DNA from: Paenibacillus sp. G2S3 | GTDB taxonomy: Bacteria; Bacillota; Bacilli; Paenibacillales; Paenibacillaceae | NCBI RefSeq assembly: GCF_030123105.1 | Contig: NZ_CP126095.1 | Coordinates: 6,324,001 to 6,388,000 of the forward strand | Direction: 5' to 3' | DNA: 64,000 nucleotides | Shown: positions 1 through 8,936 of the stretch, piece after piece | Position numbering within the stretch: the stretch's first letter is position 1 | How the letters are laid out: every line of letters begins with the position of its first letter | Notes under the pieces: generated by a model | The model's database searches: none | Seen by the model: the letters and a program-made list of their open reading frames with translations, nothing else | Told to the model about the DNA's origin: nothing | Made by a program: the position numbers and the translations under genes

Positions 1-181
1 CAAAGATCCGGAAGGGAAGCTTCATCTGGTGGACAGAACCTGTACTCACATGGGCTGTGAATGCGACTGGAATGACGGCGATCGTTCTTGGGATTGCCCT
101 TGTCACGGCTCCCGTTTCTCCTATGATGGAGAAGTATTAGAGGGACCCGCATCGGTGCCGCTAACGAAGCTTTCCGAATAA
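1..181 (+). CDS. Rieske [2Fe-2S] domain protein, C-terminal fragment
   Basis: Only the last 59 codons are in the window; the reading frame starts at base 2 and ends at TAA 179-181. The fragment shows a complete Rieske cluster-binding pair, CTHMGC followed 13 residues later by CPCHGS, so two Cys and two His are present to hold a 2Fe-2S cluster. The protein ends about 20 residues after the second motif. This fits the Bacillales FAD-dependent oxidoreductases that carry a C-terminal Rieske domain, but the domain alone would look the same in a small Rieske ferredoxin. The family assignment is therefore inference; the Rieske call is direct. Confidence 0.85.
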   Translation, partial: KDPEGKLHLVDRTCTHMGCECDWNDGDRSWDCPCHGSRFSYDGEVLEGPASVPLTKLSE

Positions 182-287
182 ATTTATTTCGTTCGTGAAA
201 ACAAATGCTATATTCATGGAAATCTATATGTCCAAGAAAAATAACATCGATATTCACGGGAATCTTCAAACTGCTTTCTTCGGGTGA

Positions 288-318
288 TTGTAAATGCCCT
301 ATAGCATTCAGGTATAAT
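288..318 (+). promoter_or_regulatory. Candidate sigma-A promoter of the short-chain dehydrogenase
   Basis: TTGTAA (288-293) and a perfect TATAAT (313-318) are separated by 19 bp, slightly longer than optimal, and lie about 57 bp upstream of the start codon. Upstream are two direct copies of a TATTCAYGGRAATCT sequence (211-225 and 251-265) spaced 40 bp apart. Confidence 0.45.
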
Positions 319-374
319 AGGACATGTAATGAAGCATTAGCTTCAATAATGTTTAAAGGAGCGTGACGTTAGAG

Positions 375-1094
375 ATGGATTTGAGAGGAAAGAGTGTTGT
401 AATTACTGGTGCAGGCAAAGGGATCGGCAAAGCCTTGGCCATGGCACTAGCTAAGGAAGGTGCTAATTTGGGTCTGATCTCCAGAACATCAGGCGATCTC
501 GAAGCGTTAAAATCAGCCTTAACGGAAGTATACGACGTTAAAGTCAGCATTGCCGTTGCGGATATCGCTGTACGCGAAGAAGCTGAACGTGCGGTTGCTT
601 TCTTACAAAATGAGCTTGGAACATTTGACGCATTAATCAACAATGCCGGAATTGCAAAATTCGGCACTTTGGTAGAAATGGACCCTGCCGATTGGGAAAG
701 TCATATCCAAGTTAATCTTTACGGTACCTATTATGTAACTCGCGCTGCGCTGCCAGCTATGATTGAGAAGAATGGTGGAAACATCATCAATATCTCCTCC
801 ACTGCCGGAGAACGCGGCTTTGCTACAGGCTCGGCTTACTGCGCATCTAAGTTCGCACTGATGGGCATGACCGAAGCCCTCGCACAAGAGGTGCGTAAGC
901 ACAACATCCGCGTCGTAGCCTTGACTCCAAGCACTGTTAACACTGGGCTAGCTTCCAGCGCTGGACTTAAGATCGGTGACGAAGACCGTATGATGCAGCC
1001 TGAGGATGTAGCTGAATTGGCGTTAACAGCCTTGAAGCTGCCGGATCGTGTCTTCCTAAAAACAGCAGGACTCTGGACCACTAATCCGCAATAA
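375..1094 (+). CDS. Short-chain dehydrogenase/reductase, FabG-like (3-ketoacyl-ACP reductase type)
   Basis: A 239-residue classical SDR. It has the nucleotide-binding TGAGKGIG (residues 11-18), NNAG (89-92), catalytic Ser142 and the YCASK active site (Tyr155, Lys159); the Ser-Tyr spacing is the usual 13. The frame is open from a GTG at 363, but that codon abuts the AAAGGAGC ribosome binding site (355-362). ATG 375 has proper spacing and is preferred. It probably reduces a ketone or 3-ketoacyl thioester with NAD(P)H; the substrate cannot be read from the sequence. No operon partner is visible: the Rieske gene ends 190 bp upstream and a long non-coding tract follows. Confidence 0.85.
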   Translation: MDLRGKSVVITGAGKGIGKALAMALAKEGANLGLISRTSGDLEALKSALTEVYDVKVSIAVADIAVREEAERAVAFLQNELGTFDALINNAGIAKFGTLVEMDPADWESHIQVNLYGTYYVTRAALPAMIEKNGGNIINISSTAGERGFATGSAYCASKFALMGMTEALAQEVRKHNIRVVALTPSTVNTGLASSAGLKIGDEDRMMQPEDVAELALTALKLPDRVFLKTAGLWTTNPQ

Positions 1095-1119
1095 AAGGGA
1101 GCAGCTGGTTCTACGCCAT

Positions 1120-1790
1120 GCTCTGATTGCACTTGTTCAGGAGAATGCGGCTGGATGTAGGAGGAAGAAGCTTGGATTGTTTGGTTGCAATTTGTGATCG
1201 ATAATCCCTCAGGCTCTAACTCCTCTCCATGCTCTGATTGCACTTTGTGCAATAGAATGTCTCTGGGGGCGGCTAAAACTTGGTTTGATTGCACTTTGTG
1301 CAATCAAACTGGGGAAAAACACTACTTTAGGCGATTTAACCTTAATTCAATTGTACAGAGTGCAACAGAATACCTTTTGTAGACTAGTTTCTGGCTATTC
1401 TGTTGCACATTTTGCAATCAAACTTCACTTTCATCACCAGAGTAGGCAAGTGGGGTTTAGGTACTTATTTAATTGTTGGTACTAATAATAATGTGGGTGC
1501 TTATAGTCATCTTATAGTTGTGATTGGTACTTGTAATTACGATAAGTAATTGTAGTTAAGGGTCGTTATTTCGAGCGCTAGACACAACTAGGCGTTCTAA
1601 TACGATAGTTGCACTTTGTACATCTATTCAGCGTAATTAGAGGATCCTTCACACTTTAATTGCACTCTGTGCAACTAAAAGCAGGCAATTCTCAACCATT
1701 CGCCAAATTCATAAAATTTAGTTGCGGAGAATACACTTATCGCTTCGTTTTTAACGAAACAGAACTTTTAAGTGTATAAAGTGCAATTAT
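1120..1790. repeat. Palindrome array A: spaced copies of a TTGCACTTTGTGCAA-type dyad
   Basis: This 750-bp gap between genes holds about ten 15-bp dyads related to TTGCACTTTGTGCAA. Their centres are near 1134, 1192, 1245, 1296, 1358, 1410, then 1616, 1667, 1729 and 1779. Consecutive distances are 58, 53, 51, 62, 52, (206), 51, 62 and 50 bp. The best copy, at 1284-1308, has perfect 11-bp arms (TTTGATTGCAC) around a TTT loop. Outer copies are degenerate, and 1411-1608 has no clear copy. Short frames across the tract do not look coding. The 51-62-5x spacing is shared with arrays B and C, which use a different core. Confidence 0.85.
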
Positions 1791-1848
1791 ATATTCAACC
1801 TATTGTTTATGTATGGATATCACACTACTGAACGGAGGTTTACCTAAT

Positions 1849-2166
1849 ATGCTAGTAGTAACAAATACTATTAAGGTTAAAGAAGGTCATGGTGAAGCCA
1901 TTGCTCAACGTTTCGGAGGAAATAATGGTGTACAGGATATGCCAGGATTCGTCCGTATGGAGGTGTGGCAAGGAAGTGCCAAAGAAGGTGTTGAGGAATT
2001 AAAGATCTGTACTATGTGGGAGAATGAGGAGGCATTTAAAGGCTGGACCTCTAGTGACTCCTTCCGTCAATCACACCGCGGTGCTGGTGGCAATGAAGCC
2101 ATTCTTGGTGCTTCGATCGACAAATATAAGCTTATGATCAGCCGAACACCCGGCACAAGCAATTAA
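1849..2166 (+). CDS. Haem-degrading monooxygenase, IsdG/HmoA family
   Basis: A 105-residue ABM-fold protein. The IsdG/IsdI catalytic residues fall almost exactly in place: Asn6 (TNTIKVK), Trp66 and His76 (WTSSDSFRQSH), one residue off the Asn7/Trp67/His77 of staphylococcal IsdG. It should open the haem ring to release iron in the cytoplasm. ATG 1849 is chosen over an in-frame ATG at 1813 because ACGGAGG lies at about 1832-1838 with ten bases of spacing. It stands alone, downstream of palindrome array A, and is followed by a strong hairpin. No Fur box was seen in front of it. Electron donor and exact product are unknown. Confidence 0.85.
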   Translation: MLVVTNTIKVKEGHGEAIAQRFGGNNGVQDMPGFVRMEVWQGSAKEGVEELKICTMWENEEAFKGWTSSDSFRQSHRGAGGNEAILGASIDKYKLMISRTPGTSN

Positions 2167-2267
2167 GTGTAGAGAATGGACAACTAATCGTAAACTCTTC
2201 GCACAGCTAGCAATTGGACCATCATCGCTATCTATAATAAGCATTGGGTTTCGACCACGACAATAAC

Positions 2268-2314
2268 AACAGGGATGTCCTAGCCATTATGGCTTTGGGA
2301 CATCCCTGTTTGTT
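2268..2314. terminator. Rho-independent terminator between convergent genes
   Basis: Arms AACAGGGATGTCC (2268-2280) and GGACATCCCTGTT (2298-2310) enclose a smaller AGCC/GGCT hairpin, followed by TGTTTT. It sits between the haem monooxygenase and the convergent MMPL gene and could serve both. Confidence 0.8.
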
Positions 2315-2328
2315 TTACAGTGTATCGC

Positions 2329-4557
2329 TTATTGCTTACTACCACTTGGCAAAGTTTGCTCCACCTCTTGATGTTTCCCTGGCCAGAATGCCCACCGACC
2401 AAAAAGCGTCGTAATAGCGGGCACAAGGAACGGACGAACAACGAAGGTATCGAGCAGAATACCTAGAGCGGTGATGATCCCAAACTGCACAAGCACCTGA
2501 ATCGGTAAGCTAGCTAATACAGCAAAAGTACCTGCCAGAATGAGGCCCGCAGAGGTAATTACCGAGCTGGTCTCATTTACGCCTTCCGCGATCGCCTGCT
2601 TAAGCGGCATGGTCTTACGCTTTTTCCAAATATTCGAGATCATGAAGATGTTGTAATCTTCTCCTAGTGCCACCAGGAATACAAAGGAATAAAGCGGGAT
2701 CGCTCCCTGAATGGCATCTGCCCCCATCACATAGTGAATGATGATCCAGCCTAAGCCAAGTGCAGAGAAGAAGGAGAGAATGACCGTTCCGACTAGATAA
2801 ATGGTTGCCACTATAGAACGCAGATATATCAACAACAGCAAAGTGATCAATCCGATGACAACAGGGATAATCAGATCGGTGTCACGATCCCCAATCTTTT
2901 TAGTGTCATACTGAGTCGCTGTCTGACCACTTACCCACACATGATCTGCAGGATTCTCAACCCCTACATCAATTAGCGCCTGTTCTGCCGTTGCTAGAAG
3001 GGCTGGAATATGCCCCATTGCTTCAAGTGAATAAGGATTGTTTTTAAATTCGATATCATACCCCAGAATATCCTTATTCACAGCGCCTTGCTGCGGATCG
3101 GAAACCGTGTCCACATACGTGAGCCCTCCGAGAATGACTTTAAGATCCTCTCCACTCGCTTGCCCCTTAGTATCAATAATCAGCTTAGCGGGAGCTAGTT
3201 CTCCCGGAGAAAACTGCTTACCGATGAGGTCGAACCCTTCGCGGGACTCCATATTTTTAGGAAAAGAAGAAAGGATATCATACGTAAATTTGATTCCACT
3301 GGAGAATGAAGCCAGAATCCCCAGTCCGATAACGGTCACTCCTACAATAGCCCAAGGCCGGGAAACTACAAATCCACCAATCCCCTTTTTATGGGAGACC
3401 TTTGGTTCTGGAGCTGGTTTGCCTTTAGCCTTAGCCCGTTCAACCTCCATTTGCGGTGTGCGCGGAATGAATGGGAAGAACGAGGTCCGTCCGAAGATCG
3501 CCAAAAGTGCAGGTACAAGCGTTAAGCTAGCAATTCCCATAATGAAAATCGACACGCTGAATGGTATTGCAAAGCGATGGTACGCTCCATACTTGGCCAG
3601 TAATAGTGCGAACAGCGCAAGCACAACGGTGAAGCCACTCATTGCGATAGCCCCTGAAGAATCGGTAATGGAACGAAGCAGGGCACGAGTTTTGCTTTGC
3701 TCTATCTTCAGAAGCTGGCGGAATCGCGAAATCAGGAACAAACAATAGTCCGTACCCGCACCGAACAACAGAACCGTCATAATGGAGACTGCCTGCGAAT
3801 CCACCGTGATCCAGCCTTCTTGCGCCATTTTTCCAAGAATCGGGCTTGTTACACCATAAGCGAATCCAACGGCTATAAGCGGTATAAACGCTAAAATAGG
3901 TGAACGATAAATCACCAATAAGAACACAAGCACAAGCATAACTGTAGCAATTAGCAAGGAAACGTCAGCGTTCTTGAATAAGCCTGAAGCGTCTATAGAA
4001 ATGCCCACAGGACCTGTAACACGTAAACTCAGATCATTTCCATCTGCCTTAGCAGCGGAAGGGTCTCCCCCAGTCTCAGTGCTTATGATCTCTTTCATTT
4101 CTGTCACAGCTTCGCGAAGCTGATCACTATCTGCCGTTTTATCGAAGAGCACGGGTGTTACCAGTGTACTAAGATCCTCAGATAATGAGGTTTGCAACGC
4201 CTGCGGCGGCAGCTTTCCTAGTGGGGGAACAAAGTTCTGATGAGGCAAAGGTTGCTGCTCCAACTTGTTGTATACAGCAGTGATATGTACTAAGTCATCT
4301 TGCGAAAGCCCACCTTCTCTATGCCATACGAGCAATGCAGGTACTCCGCTTCCACTTGGAAATTCTTGTTCTGCAATTGCTGTTGCCTGTATTGATTGTG
4401 CATCATCTGGGAGGTTGGGCGCATTATTAGCAACTTGAGAATTCACTGCAGGCCATAATAGGGTAAGTACACCTACTAGCACTATCCATACGAGAAGAGT
4501 AATCCACTTCGTCTTTTTTCCTGCCACCCATTTACCGTAGCCTGACATTCCCTTCAT
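2329..4557 (-). CDS. MMPL/RND-superfamily membrane transporter (YdfJ/YdgH type)
   Basis: A 742-residue polytopic protein with the two-fold MMPL layout. Each half has one N-terminal membrane helix, a large outside domain (about residues 40-190 and 430-550) and a block of five helices. GTDYCLFLISRFR in the first half and GEDYNIFMISNIW in the second match the conserved helix that carries the proton-relay Asp residues in this family. Gram-positive relatives export lipids or hydrophobic drugs using the proton gradient; the substrate here is unknown. ATG 4557 sits only three bases from AAAGGAG, so ATG 4548 is an equally possible start. A 24-bp dyad precedes the gene. Confidence 0.85.
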   Translation of the reverse strand: MKGMSGYGKWVAGKKTKWITLLVWIVLVGVLTLLWPAVNSQVANNAPNLPDDAQSIQATAIAEQEFPSGSGVPALLVWHREGGLSQDDLVHITAVYNKLEQQPLPHQNFVPPLGKLPPQALQTSLSEDLSTLVTPVLFDKTADSDQLREAVTEMKEIISTETGGDPSAAKADGNDLSLRVTGPVGISIDASGLFKNADVSLLIATVMLVLVFLLVIYRSPILAFIPLIAVGFAYGVTSPILGKMAQEGWITVDSQAVSIMTVLLFGAGTDYCLFLISRFRQLLKIEQSKTRALLRSITDSSGAIAMSGFTVVLALFALLLAKYGAYHRFAIPFSVSIFIMGIASLTLVPALLAIFGRTSFFPFIPRTPQMEVERAKAKGKPAPEPKVSHKKGIGGFVVSRPWAIVGVTVIGLGILASFSSGIKFTYDILSSFPKNMESREGFDLIGKQFSPGELAPAKLIIDTKGQASGEDLKVILGGLTYVDTVSDPQQGAVNKDILGYDIEFKNNPYSLEAMGHIPALLATAEQALIDVGVENPADHVWVSGQTATQYDTKKIGDRDTDLIIPVVIGLITLLLLIYLRSIVATIYLVGTVILSFFSALGLGWIIIHYVMGADAIQGAIPLYSFVFLVALGEDYNIFMISNIWKKRKTMPLKQAIAEGVNETSSVITSAGLILAGTFAVLASLPIQVLVQFGIITALGILLDTFVVRPFLVPAITTLFGRWAFWPGKHQEVEQTLPSGSKQ

Positions 4558-4580
4558 CCTCTCCTTTACCTTACAATCTT

Positions 4581-4605
4581 AAAAATGAGCCGTGGGTCAT
4601 TTTTT
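4581..4605. promoter_or_regulatory. Dyad operator candidate upstream of the MMPL gene
   Basis: AAAAATGA and TCATTTTT form perfect 8-bp arms around GCCGTGGG, whose CC/GG extends the symmetry. The dyad ends 24 bp before the MMPL start codon, a usual place for a TetR- or MarR-type repressor site. No regulator gene is adjacent, so the binding protein is unknown. Confidence 0.5.
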
Positions 4606-4686
4606 AATTCTATCATATCTATCCTTAAATTTTTAATCAAACTTTTTTTTATTTTTCACAAAAATTAAAACACCTCAGCACATATA

Positions 4687-4738
4687 AAATACCCCTCCTT
4701 CACATAAATAATCAGCAAATGTGAAAGGAGGGGTATTT
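4687..4738 (-). terminator. Terminator of the MarR-ABC exporter operon
   Basis: AAATACCCCTCCTTCACAT (4687-4705) pairs with the near-complementary run ATGTGAAAGGAGGGGTATTT (4719-4738). It lies about 30 bp downstream of the last ABC gene on the minus strand, and the arm ends in a T-rich run in that direction. Confidence 0.75.
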
Positions 4739-4768
4739 AGTTTGCTATAATTTTTTCTTCACTTCAAT

Positions 4769-6658
4769 TTAGCCTGCGTCCAAATCTCCTTCGGAGAACT
4801 GACTGTTGTAAAGATCCGCATAGAAGCCGCCTTGTGCTAGCAGTTCCTCGTGGTTGCCCTTCTCGATTACGCTACCTTGATTCATAACAAGGATAAGGTC
4901 AGCATCTCGAATCGTCGAAAGACGGTGAGCAATTACGAAGCTGGTTCTGTTTTGCATCAATGCCTTCATTGCTTTTTGAATCAACAATTCTGTCCGTGTA
5001 TCGACACTGCTCGTTGCTTCATCAAGAATGAGGATCGATGGATCGGCCAGAATCGCACGGGCAATCGTAATCAGCTGCTTCTGTCCTTGTGAAATATTAG
5101 AAGCTTCTTCATTTAACACCGTATTATAACCAAGCGGAAGTGTGCGGATAAAGTGATCGGCATGAGCAGCCTTGGCAGCACGCACCACATCAGCTTCTGA
5201 GGCACCTTCACGTCCATAAGCAATGTTATCGCGGATCGTACCATTGAACAGCCAGGTATCCTGAAGCACCATACCAAATTTGCTGCGCAGGTCACTCCGT
5301 CTCATGTTGGTAATATTGACACCATCAATGATAATTTCCCCATCATTAAGCTCGTAGAAGCGCATCAACAGGTTAATCAGAGTGGTTTTACCAGCACCAG
5401 TAGGACCGACAATCGCTATAGTCTGACCTGGACTAACCTCAATATTCATGTCCTCAATCAGAATCGCATCTTCTTTATATCCGAATTTCACATGACGGAA
5501 CTCAACGGAACCTTCCGGAGTACCTTCATCAAGCTTCGCAAGTGTAGTATTAACTTCCTTAACTTCCTCTTCTTCGTCTAGAAGTTCAAATACACGTTCT
5601 GCGGAAGCGATAGTGGATTGAATAATATTAGCAATGTTAGCCGTTTGTGCAATCGGCTGGGTGAACTGACGGGAATACTGAATAAAGGCTTGGATATCAC
5701 CAACATCAATCATTTTTTTAGTAACAAAGATACCGCCGACTACACAGATCATTACATAACCCAAGTTACCAATGAACATCATGAGCGGCATAATCATACC
5801 GGACATGAATTGAGCACGCCAGCCAGAGTCATAAAGCTTATCGTTAATTTCATCGAAATCCTTAAGGGACTGCGGTTCGCGACCAAATGCTTTAATAATC
5901 CGGTGACCTGTATACATTTCTTCTACATGACCATTCAATTGACCTAGCGATTTCTGCTGTCCGACAAAATAAGTCTGCGAACGCTTGGAGATAGCTATAA
6001 TCACAACAAAGCTGAGTGGCAATGTAACAATTGTAATCAAAGTCAGCCATGGGCTGATCGTAAGCATCATTACAATGACACCGATAATAGTCACGATAGA
6101 AGTAATCAATTGAGTTAAGCTCTGTTGCAGTGTAGTACTGATGTTATCCACATCATTCGTAGCACGGCTAAGAATTTCCCCATGTGTACGAGAATCAAAA
6201 TATTTCAAAGGCAATCGTTCCAGCTTGCTGTTAATTTGCTCACGCATGTCGTAAACGACCTTCTGAGCTACACCAGCCATTACATACTGCTGAATATAGC
6301 TGAACAGAGCACTAAGCAAATACAGACCCGCAAGTATGATCAGGATTTCATTAATGTATCCAAAATCAATGGAGGCTCCCTCAACACCCATTAATTTACC
6401 GTAAGCACCTTCAAACAGCTTAGTCGTTGCTTTACCCATAACCTTAGGACTGAAAATACTGAATACAGTACTGGCAATAGCCATAACCAAAACGATGATT
6501 AATTGAACCATACGAGGTCTTAAATACTTAATCAGACGACGAAGTGTACCCTTAAAGTCCTTAGCCTTTTCTGCAGGCATCCGCATGCCAGGACCGCCAC
6601 CAGGTCCAGGACCTTTATGGGCGCGCGGAGCAGCAGGTTTGTTGTTTTGTTCGCTCAT
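4769..6658 (-). CDS. Heterodimeric ABC multidrug exporter, catalytic half (BmrD/YheH-like)
   Basis: 629 residues: an N-terminal Pro/Gly-rich cytoplasmic tail, six membrane helices (about 45-345) and an ABC ATPase. Walker A is GPTGAGKTT (Lys424) and Walker B is ILILDEA with the catalytic Glu547. The signature is degenerate (ISQGQ, 522-526), while the partner's signature is canonical. This is the split-site pattern of BmrCD-type heterodimers: one ATP site is made from this protein's Walker motifs plus the partner's good signature. The start codon overlaps the partner's stop in an ATGA, so the two are translationally coupled. It probably exports drugs or amphiphiles; the substrate is inferred from the family only. 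Confidence 0.88.
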   Translation of the reverse strand: MSEQNNKPAAPRAHKGPGPGGGPGMRMPAEKAKDFKGTLRRLIKYLRPRMVQLIIVLVMAIASTVFSIFSPKVMGKATTKLFEGAYGKLMGVEGASIDFGYINEILIILAGLYLLSALFSYIQQYVMAGVAQKVVYDMREQINSKLERLPLKYFDSRTHGEILSRATNDVDNISTTLQQSLTQLITSIVTIIGVIVMMLTISPWLTLITIVTLPLSFVVIIAISKRSQTYFVGQQKSLGQLNGHVEEMYTGHRIIKAFGREPQSLKDFDEINDKLYDSGWRAQFMSGMIMPLMMFIGNLGYVMICVVGGIFVTKKMIDVGDIQAFIQYSRQFTQPIAQTANIANIIQSTIASAERVFELLDEEEEVKEVNTTLAKLDEGTPEGSVEFRHVKFGYKEDAILIEDMNIEVSPGQTIAIVGPTGAGKTTLINLLMRFYELNDGEIIIDGVNITNMRRSDLRSKFGMVLQDTWLFNGTIRDNIAYGREGASEADVVRAAKAAHADHFIRTLPLGYNTVLNEEASNISQGQKQLITIARAILADPSILILDEATSSVDTRTELLIQKAMKALMQNRTSFVIAHRLSTIRDADLILVMNQGSVIEKGNHEELLAQGGFYADLYNSQFSEGDLDAG

Positions 6659-8424
6659 GCTATTTCCTCCTCTGACAGCTGCGAGGATACGATCTCGCGG
6701 TACACATCACTGCTCGCGAGCAGTTCACGGTGAGTGCCCATTCCGGCGATTTCACCCTCATCAATAACAATAATTCGGTCGGCATCCATAACGGTACTAA
6801 CCCGTTGAGCTACGATTAGAACAGTGGATTCCGTGGTTTCATCTTTGAGTGCCGCACGAAGCTTAGCATCTGTTTTGAAATCAAGTGCTGAGAAGCTGTC
6901 GTCGAACAGATAAACTTGAGGTTTTCTCACAAGCGCACGTGCAATGGACAGCCGCTGTTTCTGACCACCGGAGACATTACTACCGCCTTGAGCAATTTCC
7001 GAATCAAACCCATCTTTCATTGCTGATACGAAATCGTAGGCTTGAGCTACCTTGGCTGCATGAATAATTTCTTCATCGGTAGCATCCTCTTTACCGTAGC
7101 GAATATTCTCGTTAATCGTGCCTGAGAACAATACCGCTTTTTGAGGGATGTAACCAATTTTGCTCCGTAGCTCTTCCTGAGTCATCTCACGCACATCTAC
7201 TCCGTTAACACGTACAGCACCTTCGTTAACATCATAGAACCTTGGAATCAAGCTAAGCAGCGTAGATTTACCTGAACCAGTACCGCCGATAATCGCAGTA
7301 ACTTCACCTGGGCGAGCACTGAAGCTAATTTTCGAAAGTGCAGGTTGTTCCGCGCCAGGATAAGAAAAGGAAACATTATCAAATTCAACAAAACCACGCA
7401 TATGATCACGGCCGTCTTTTTTAGTTGCTTGAGCCGTTGTTTGCAATTCACTCTCTGAAGGATCTGTAAACTCTGGCCGCATATCGAGCACCTCATTGAT
7501 ACGCAAGGCTGAAGCTGAAGCACGAGGAATCAGCACGAACATCATCGACACCATAATCAGGGAGAACATGATTTGCATCGCATATTGAATAAATGCCATC
7601 AGTGAGCCGACTTGTAAATCGCCATCGCCAATTCGGATTCCACCAAAGTAAAGAATTGCGATCATGGAAAAGTTCATAACAATCATCATAATCGGCATCA
7701 AACCGGCCATGATTTTATTTACTTTGATAGCTGTGTCTGTCAGATCACGGTTAGCCTCGGAGAAGCGTTTATTCTCATGATCAATTCGGTTAAATGAACG
7801 GATAACACGGATCCCCGTCAAATGTTCACGTAGCACCAGATTTAATTTATCCAGCTTAATCTGTATCGCTTTAAACAACGGTAATCCCTTCATCCCGATT
7901 AAGAAAATTGCGCCAACGAGTACCGGGATAACTACTACAAAGATCAATGATAATTTCGCATCTTCAGACACCGCCATGATGATACCACCAATCATCATCA
8001 TTGGTGCACCGATCATCATGCGCAACATCATAGTAAGTACAGTCTGTACTTGCGTAATATCATTCGTTGTACGCGTAATTAAAGATGCGGTACCGAGCTT
8101 ATCGAATTCATGCAGCGTGAAATTCTCTACATGATTAAACACACGAGCACGGGTAATTTTACCGAACCCCGCTGCTACCTTTGCCGATAAATAACTCGCT
8201 ATGACTGAACATAAAGCCCCGCCCCCTGCAACTAAAAGCATGAAGCTACCTATTTTCCAAATAAAAGTACGATCTCCCTGAACAATTCCTTTGTCGACAA
8301 TGTCGGACATCAGTGTAGGCAGGTATAAGTCGCCCATGGACTGCAAGAACACAAGAATTAATACAGCACCAATAGCTACTCGAAATGGCTTCAGTTGTTT
8401 AAATAATTTAATCAAGCTTCTCAT
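6655..8424 (-). CDS. Heterodimeric ABC multidrug exporter, degenerate-site half (BmrC/YheI-like)
   Basis: 589 residues with six membrane helices followed by an ABC domain. Walker A is GGTGSGKST (Lys386) and the signature is canonical (VSGGQ, 484-488). Walker B reads VYLFDDS, with Asp509 where the catalytic Glu should be. That substitution marks the non-hydrolytic nucleotide site of heterodimeric exporters and complements the 629-residue partner, which has the Glu but a poor signature. The start ATG lies 17 bases inside the 3' end of the marR gene, so all three genes form one tightly coupled operon. Confidence 0.88.
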   Translation of the reverse strand: MRSLIKLFKQLKPFRVAIGAVLILVFLQSMGDLYLPTLMSDIVDKGIVQGDRTFIWKIGSFMLLVAGGGALCSVIASYLSAKVAAGFGKITRARVFNHVENFTLHEFDKLGTASLITRTTNDITQVQTVLTMMLRMMIGAPMMMIGGIIMAVSEDAKLSLIFVVVIPVLVGAIFLIGMKGLPLFKAIQIKLDKLNLVLREHLTGIRVIRSFNRIDHENKRFSEANRDLTDTAIKVNKIMAGLMPIMMIVMNFSMIAILYFGGIRIGDGDLQVGSLMAFIQYAMQIMFSLIMVSMMFVLIPRASASALRINEVLDMRPEFTDPSESELQTTAQATKKDGRDHMRGFVEFDNVSFSYPGAEQPALSKISFSARPGEVTAIIGGTGSGKSTLLSLIPRFYDVNEGAVRVNGVDVREMTQEELRSKIGYIPQKAVLFSGTINENIRYGKEDATDEEIIHAAKVAQAYDFVSAMKDGFDSEIAQGGSNVSGGQKQRLSIARALVRKPQVYLFDDSFSALDFKTDAKLRAALKDETTESTVLIVAQRVSTVMDADRIIVIDEGEIAGMGTHRELLASSDVYREIVSSQLSEEEIA

Positions 8425-8929
8425 CTCCGTTCATTTGTAGCCTATCCCAATTAGGTGGCGGATTATCCTCAACGAATGCATGTACTTTCAGCAACAGTTC
8501 TGTGAGCTGCTTAGTCTCTTTTTCACCTAAGTACTGTACGAGCTCATCAAACATTGCATCTCTATATTGCTCTGCTCTTCGTGTGAGTTTTTTTCCACTC
8601 TCCGTTAATTTCACGCGCACGACTCTTCGGTCCGAAGGATCTGCGTGTCTTTCCACCATCTGTTTCGCCTCAAGACTATTTATCAACTGCGTAATAGTTG
8701 GAGGTGTGAATCCGAGAAGTCGACTGATTTCAGATATCTTTAGACCCTCATCATCAGAATGATTCCATTTTTCAATGCATATCATTAAAGTCATCTCACT
8801 CGGCTTATGGCCTTCAACACCCTTTTGCCATTGGCCTTTATGCAGCCGTTTCATTGCCGCAAAAAGCTCGTGTGCGACTGAATTTTCAGTATTTTCTGTA
8901 TTTCCTCCGTTTATCCCAATTTCTTTCAC
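8408..8929 (-). CDS. MarR-family regulator of the ABC exporter operon
   Basis: A winged-helix protein of about 170 residues. The recognition segment is LLGFTPPTITQLINSLEAK and the wing contains DPSDRRVVRVKLTESG. It is the first gene of a three-gene operon with the two ABC halves, the usual MarR autoregulation arrangement; two TTAG/CTAA dyads lie just upstream. The start is uncertain. The GTG at 8929 overlaps its own AAGAGGTG. A better AACGGAGG lies about nine codons inside, but no ATG, GTG or TTG in frame follows it at normal spacing. Confidence 0.82.
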   Translation of the reverse strand: MKEIGINGGNTENTENSVAHELFAAMKRLHKGQWQKGVEGHKPSEMTLMICIEKWNHSDDEGLKISEISRLLGFTPPTITQLINSLEAKQMVERHADPSDRRVVRVKLTESGKKLTRRAEQYRDAMFDELVQYLGEKETKQLTELLLKVHAFVEDNPPPNWDRLQMNGDEKLD

Positions 8930-8936
8930 CTCTTAT

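Noticed and set aside
1120..1790. CRISPR array
   Set aside because: The repeated units are short palindromes with drifting sequence. Spacers vary between about 36 and 47 bp and are not unique inserts between identical repeats, and no cas genes are nearby.
3038..3748. 236-codon frame opposite the MMPL gene
   Set aside because: It is antisense to a well-supported transporter, with no recognisable domain and no ribosome binding site context.
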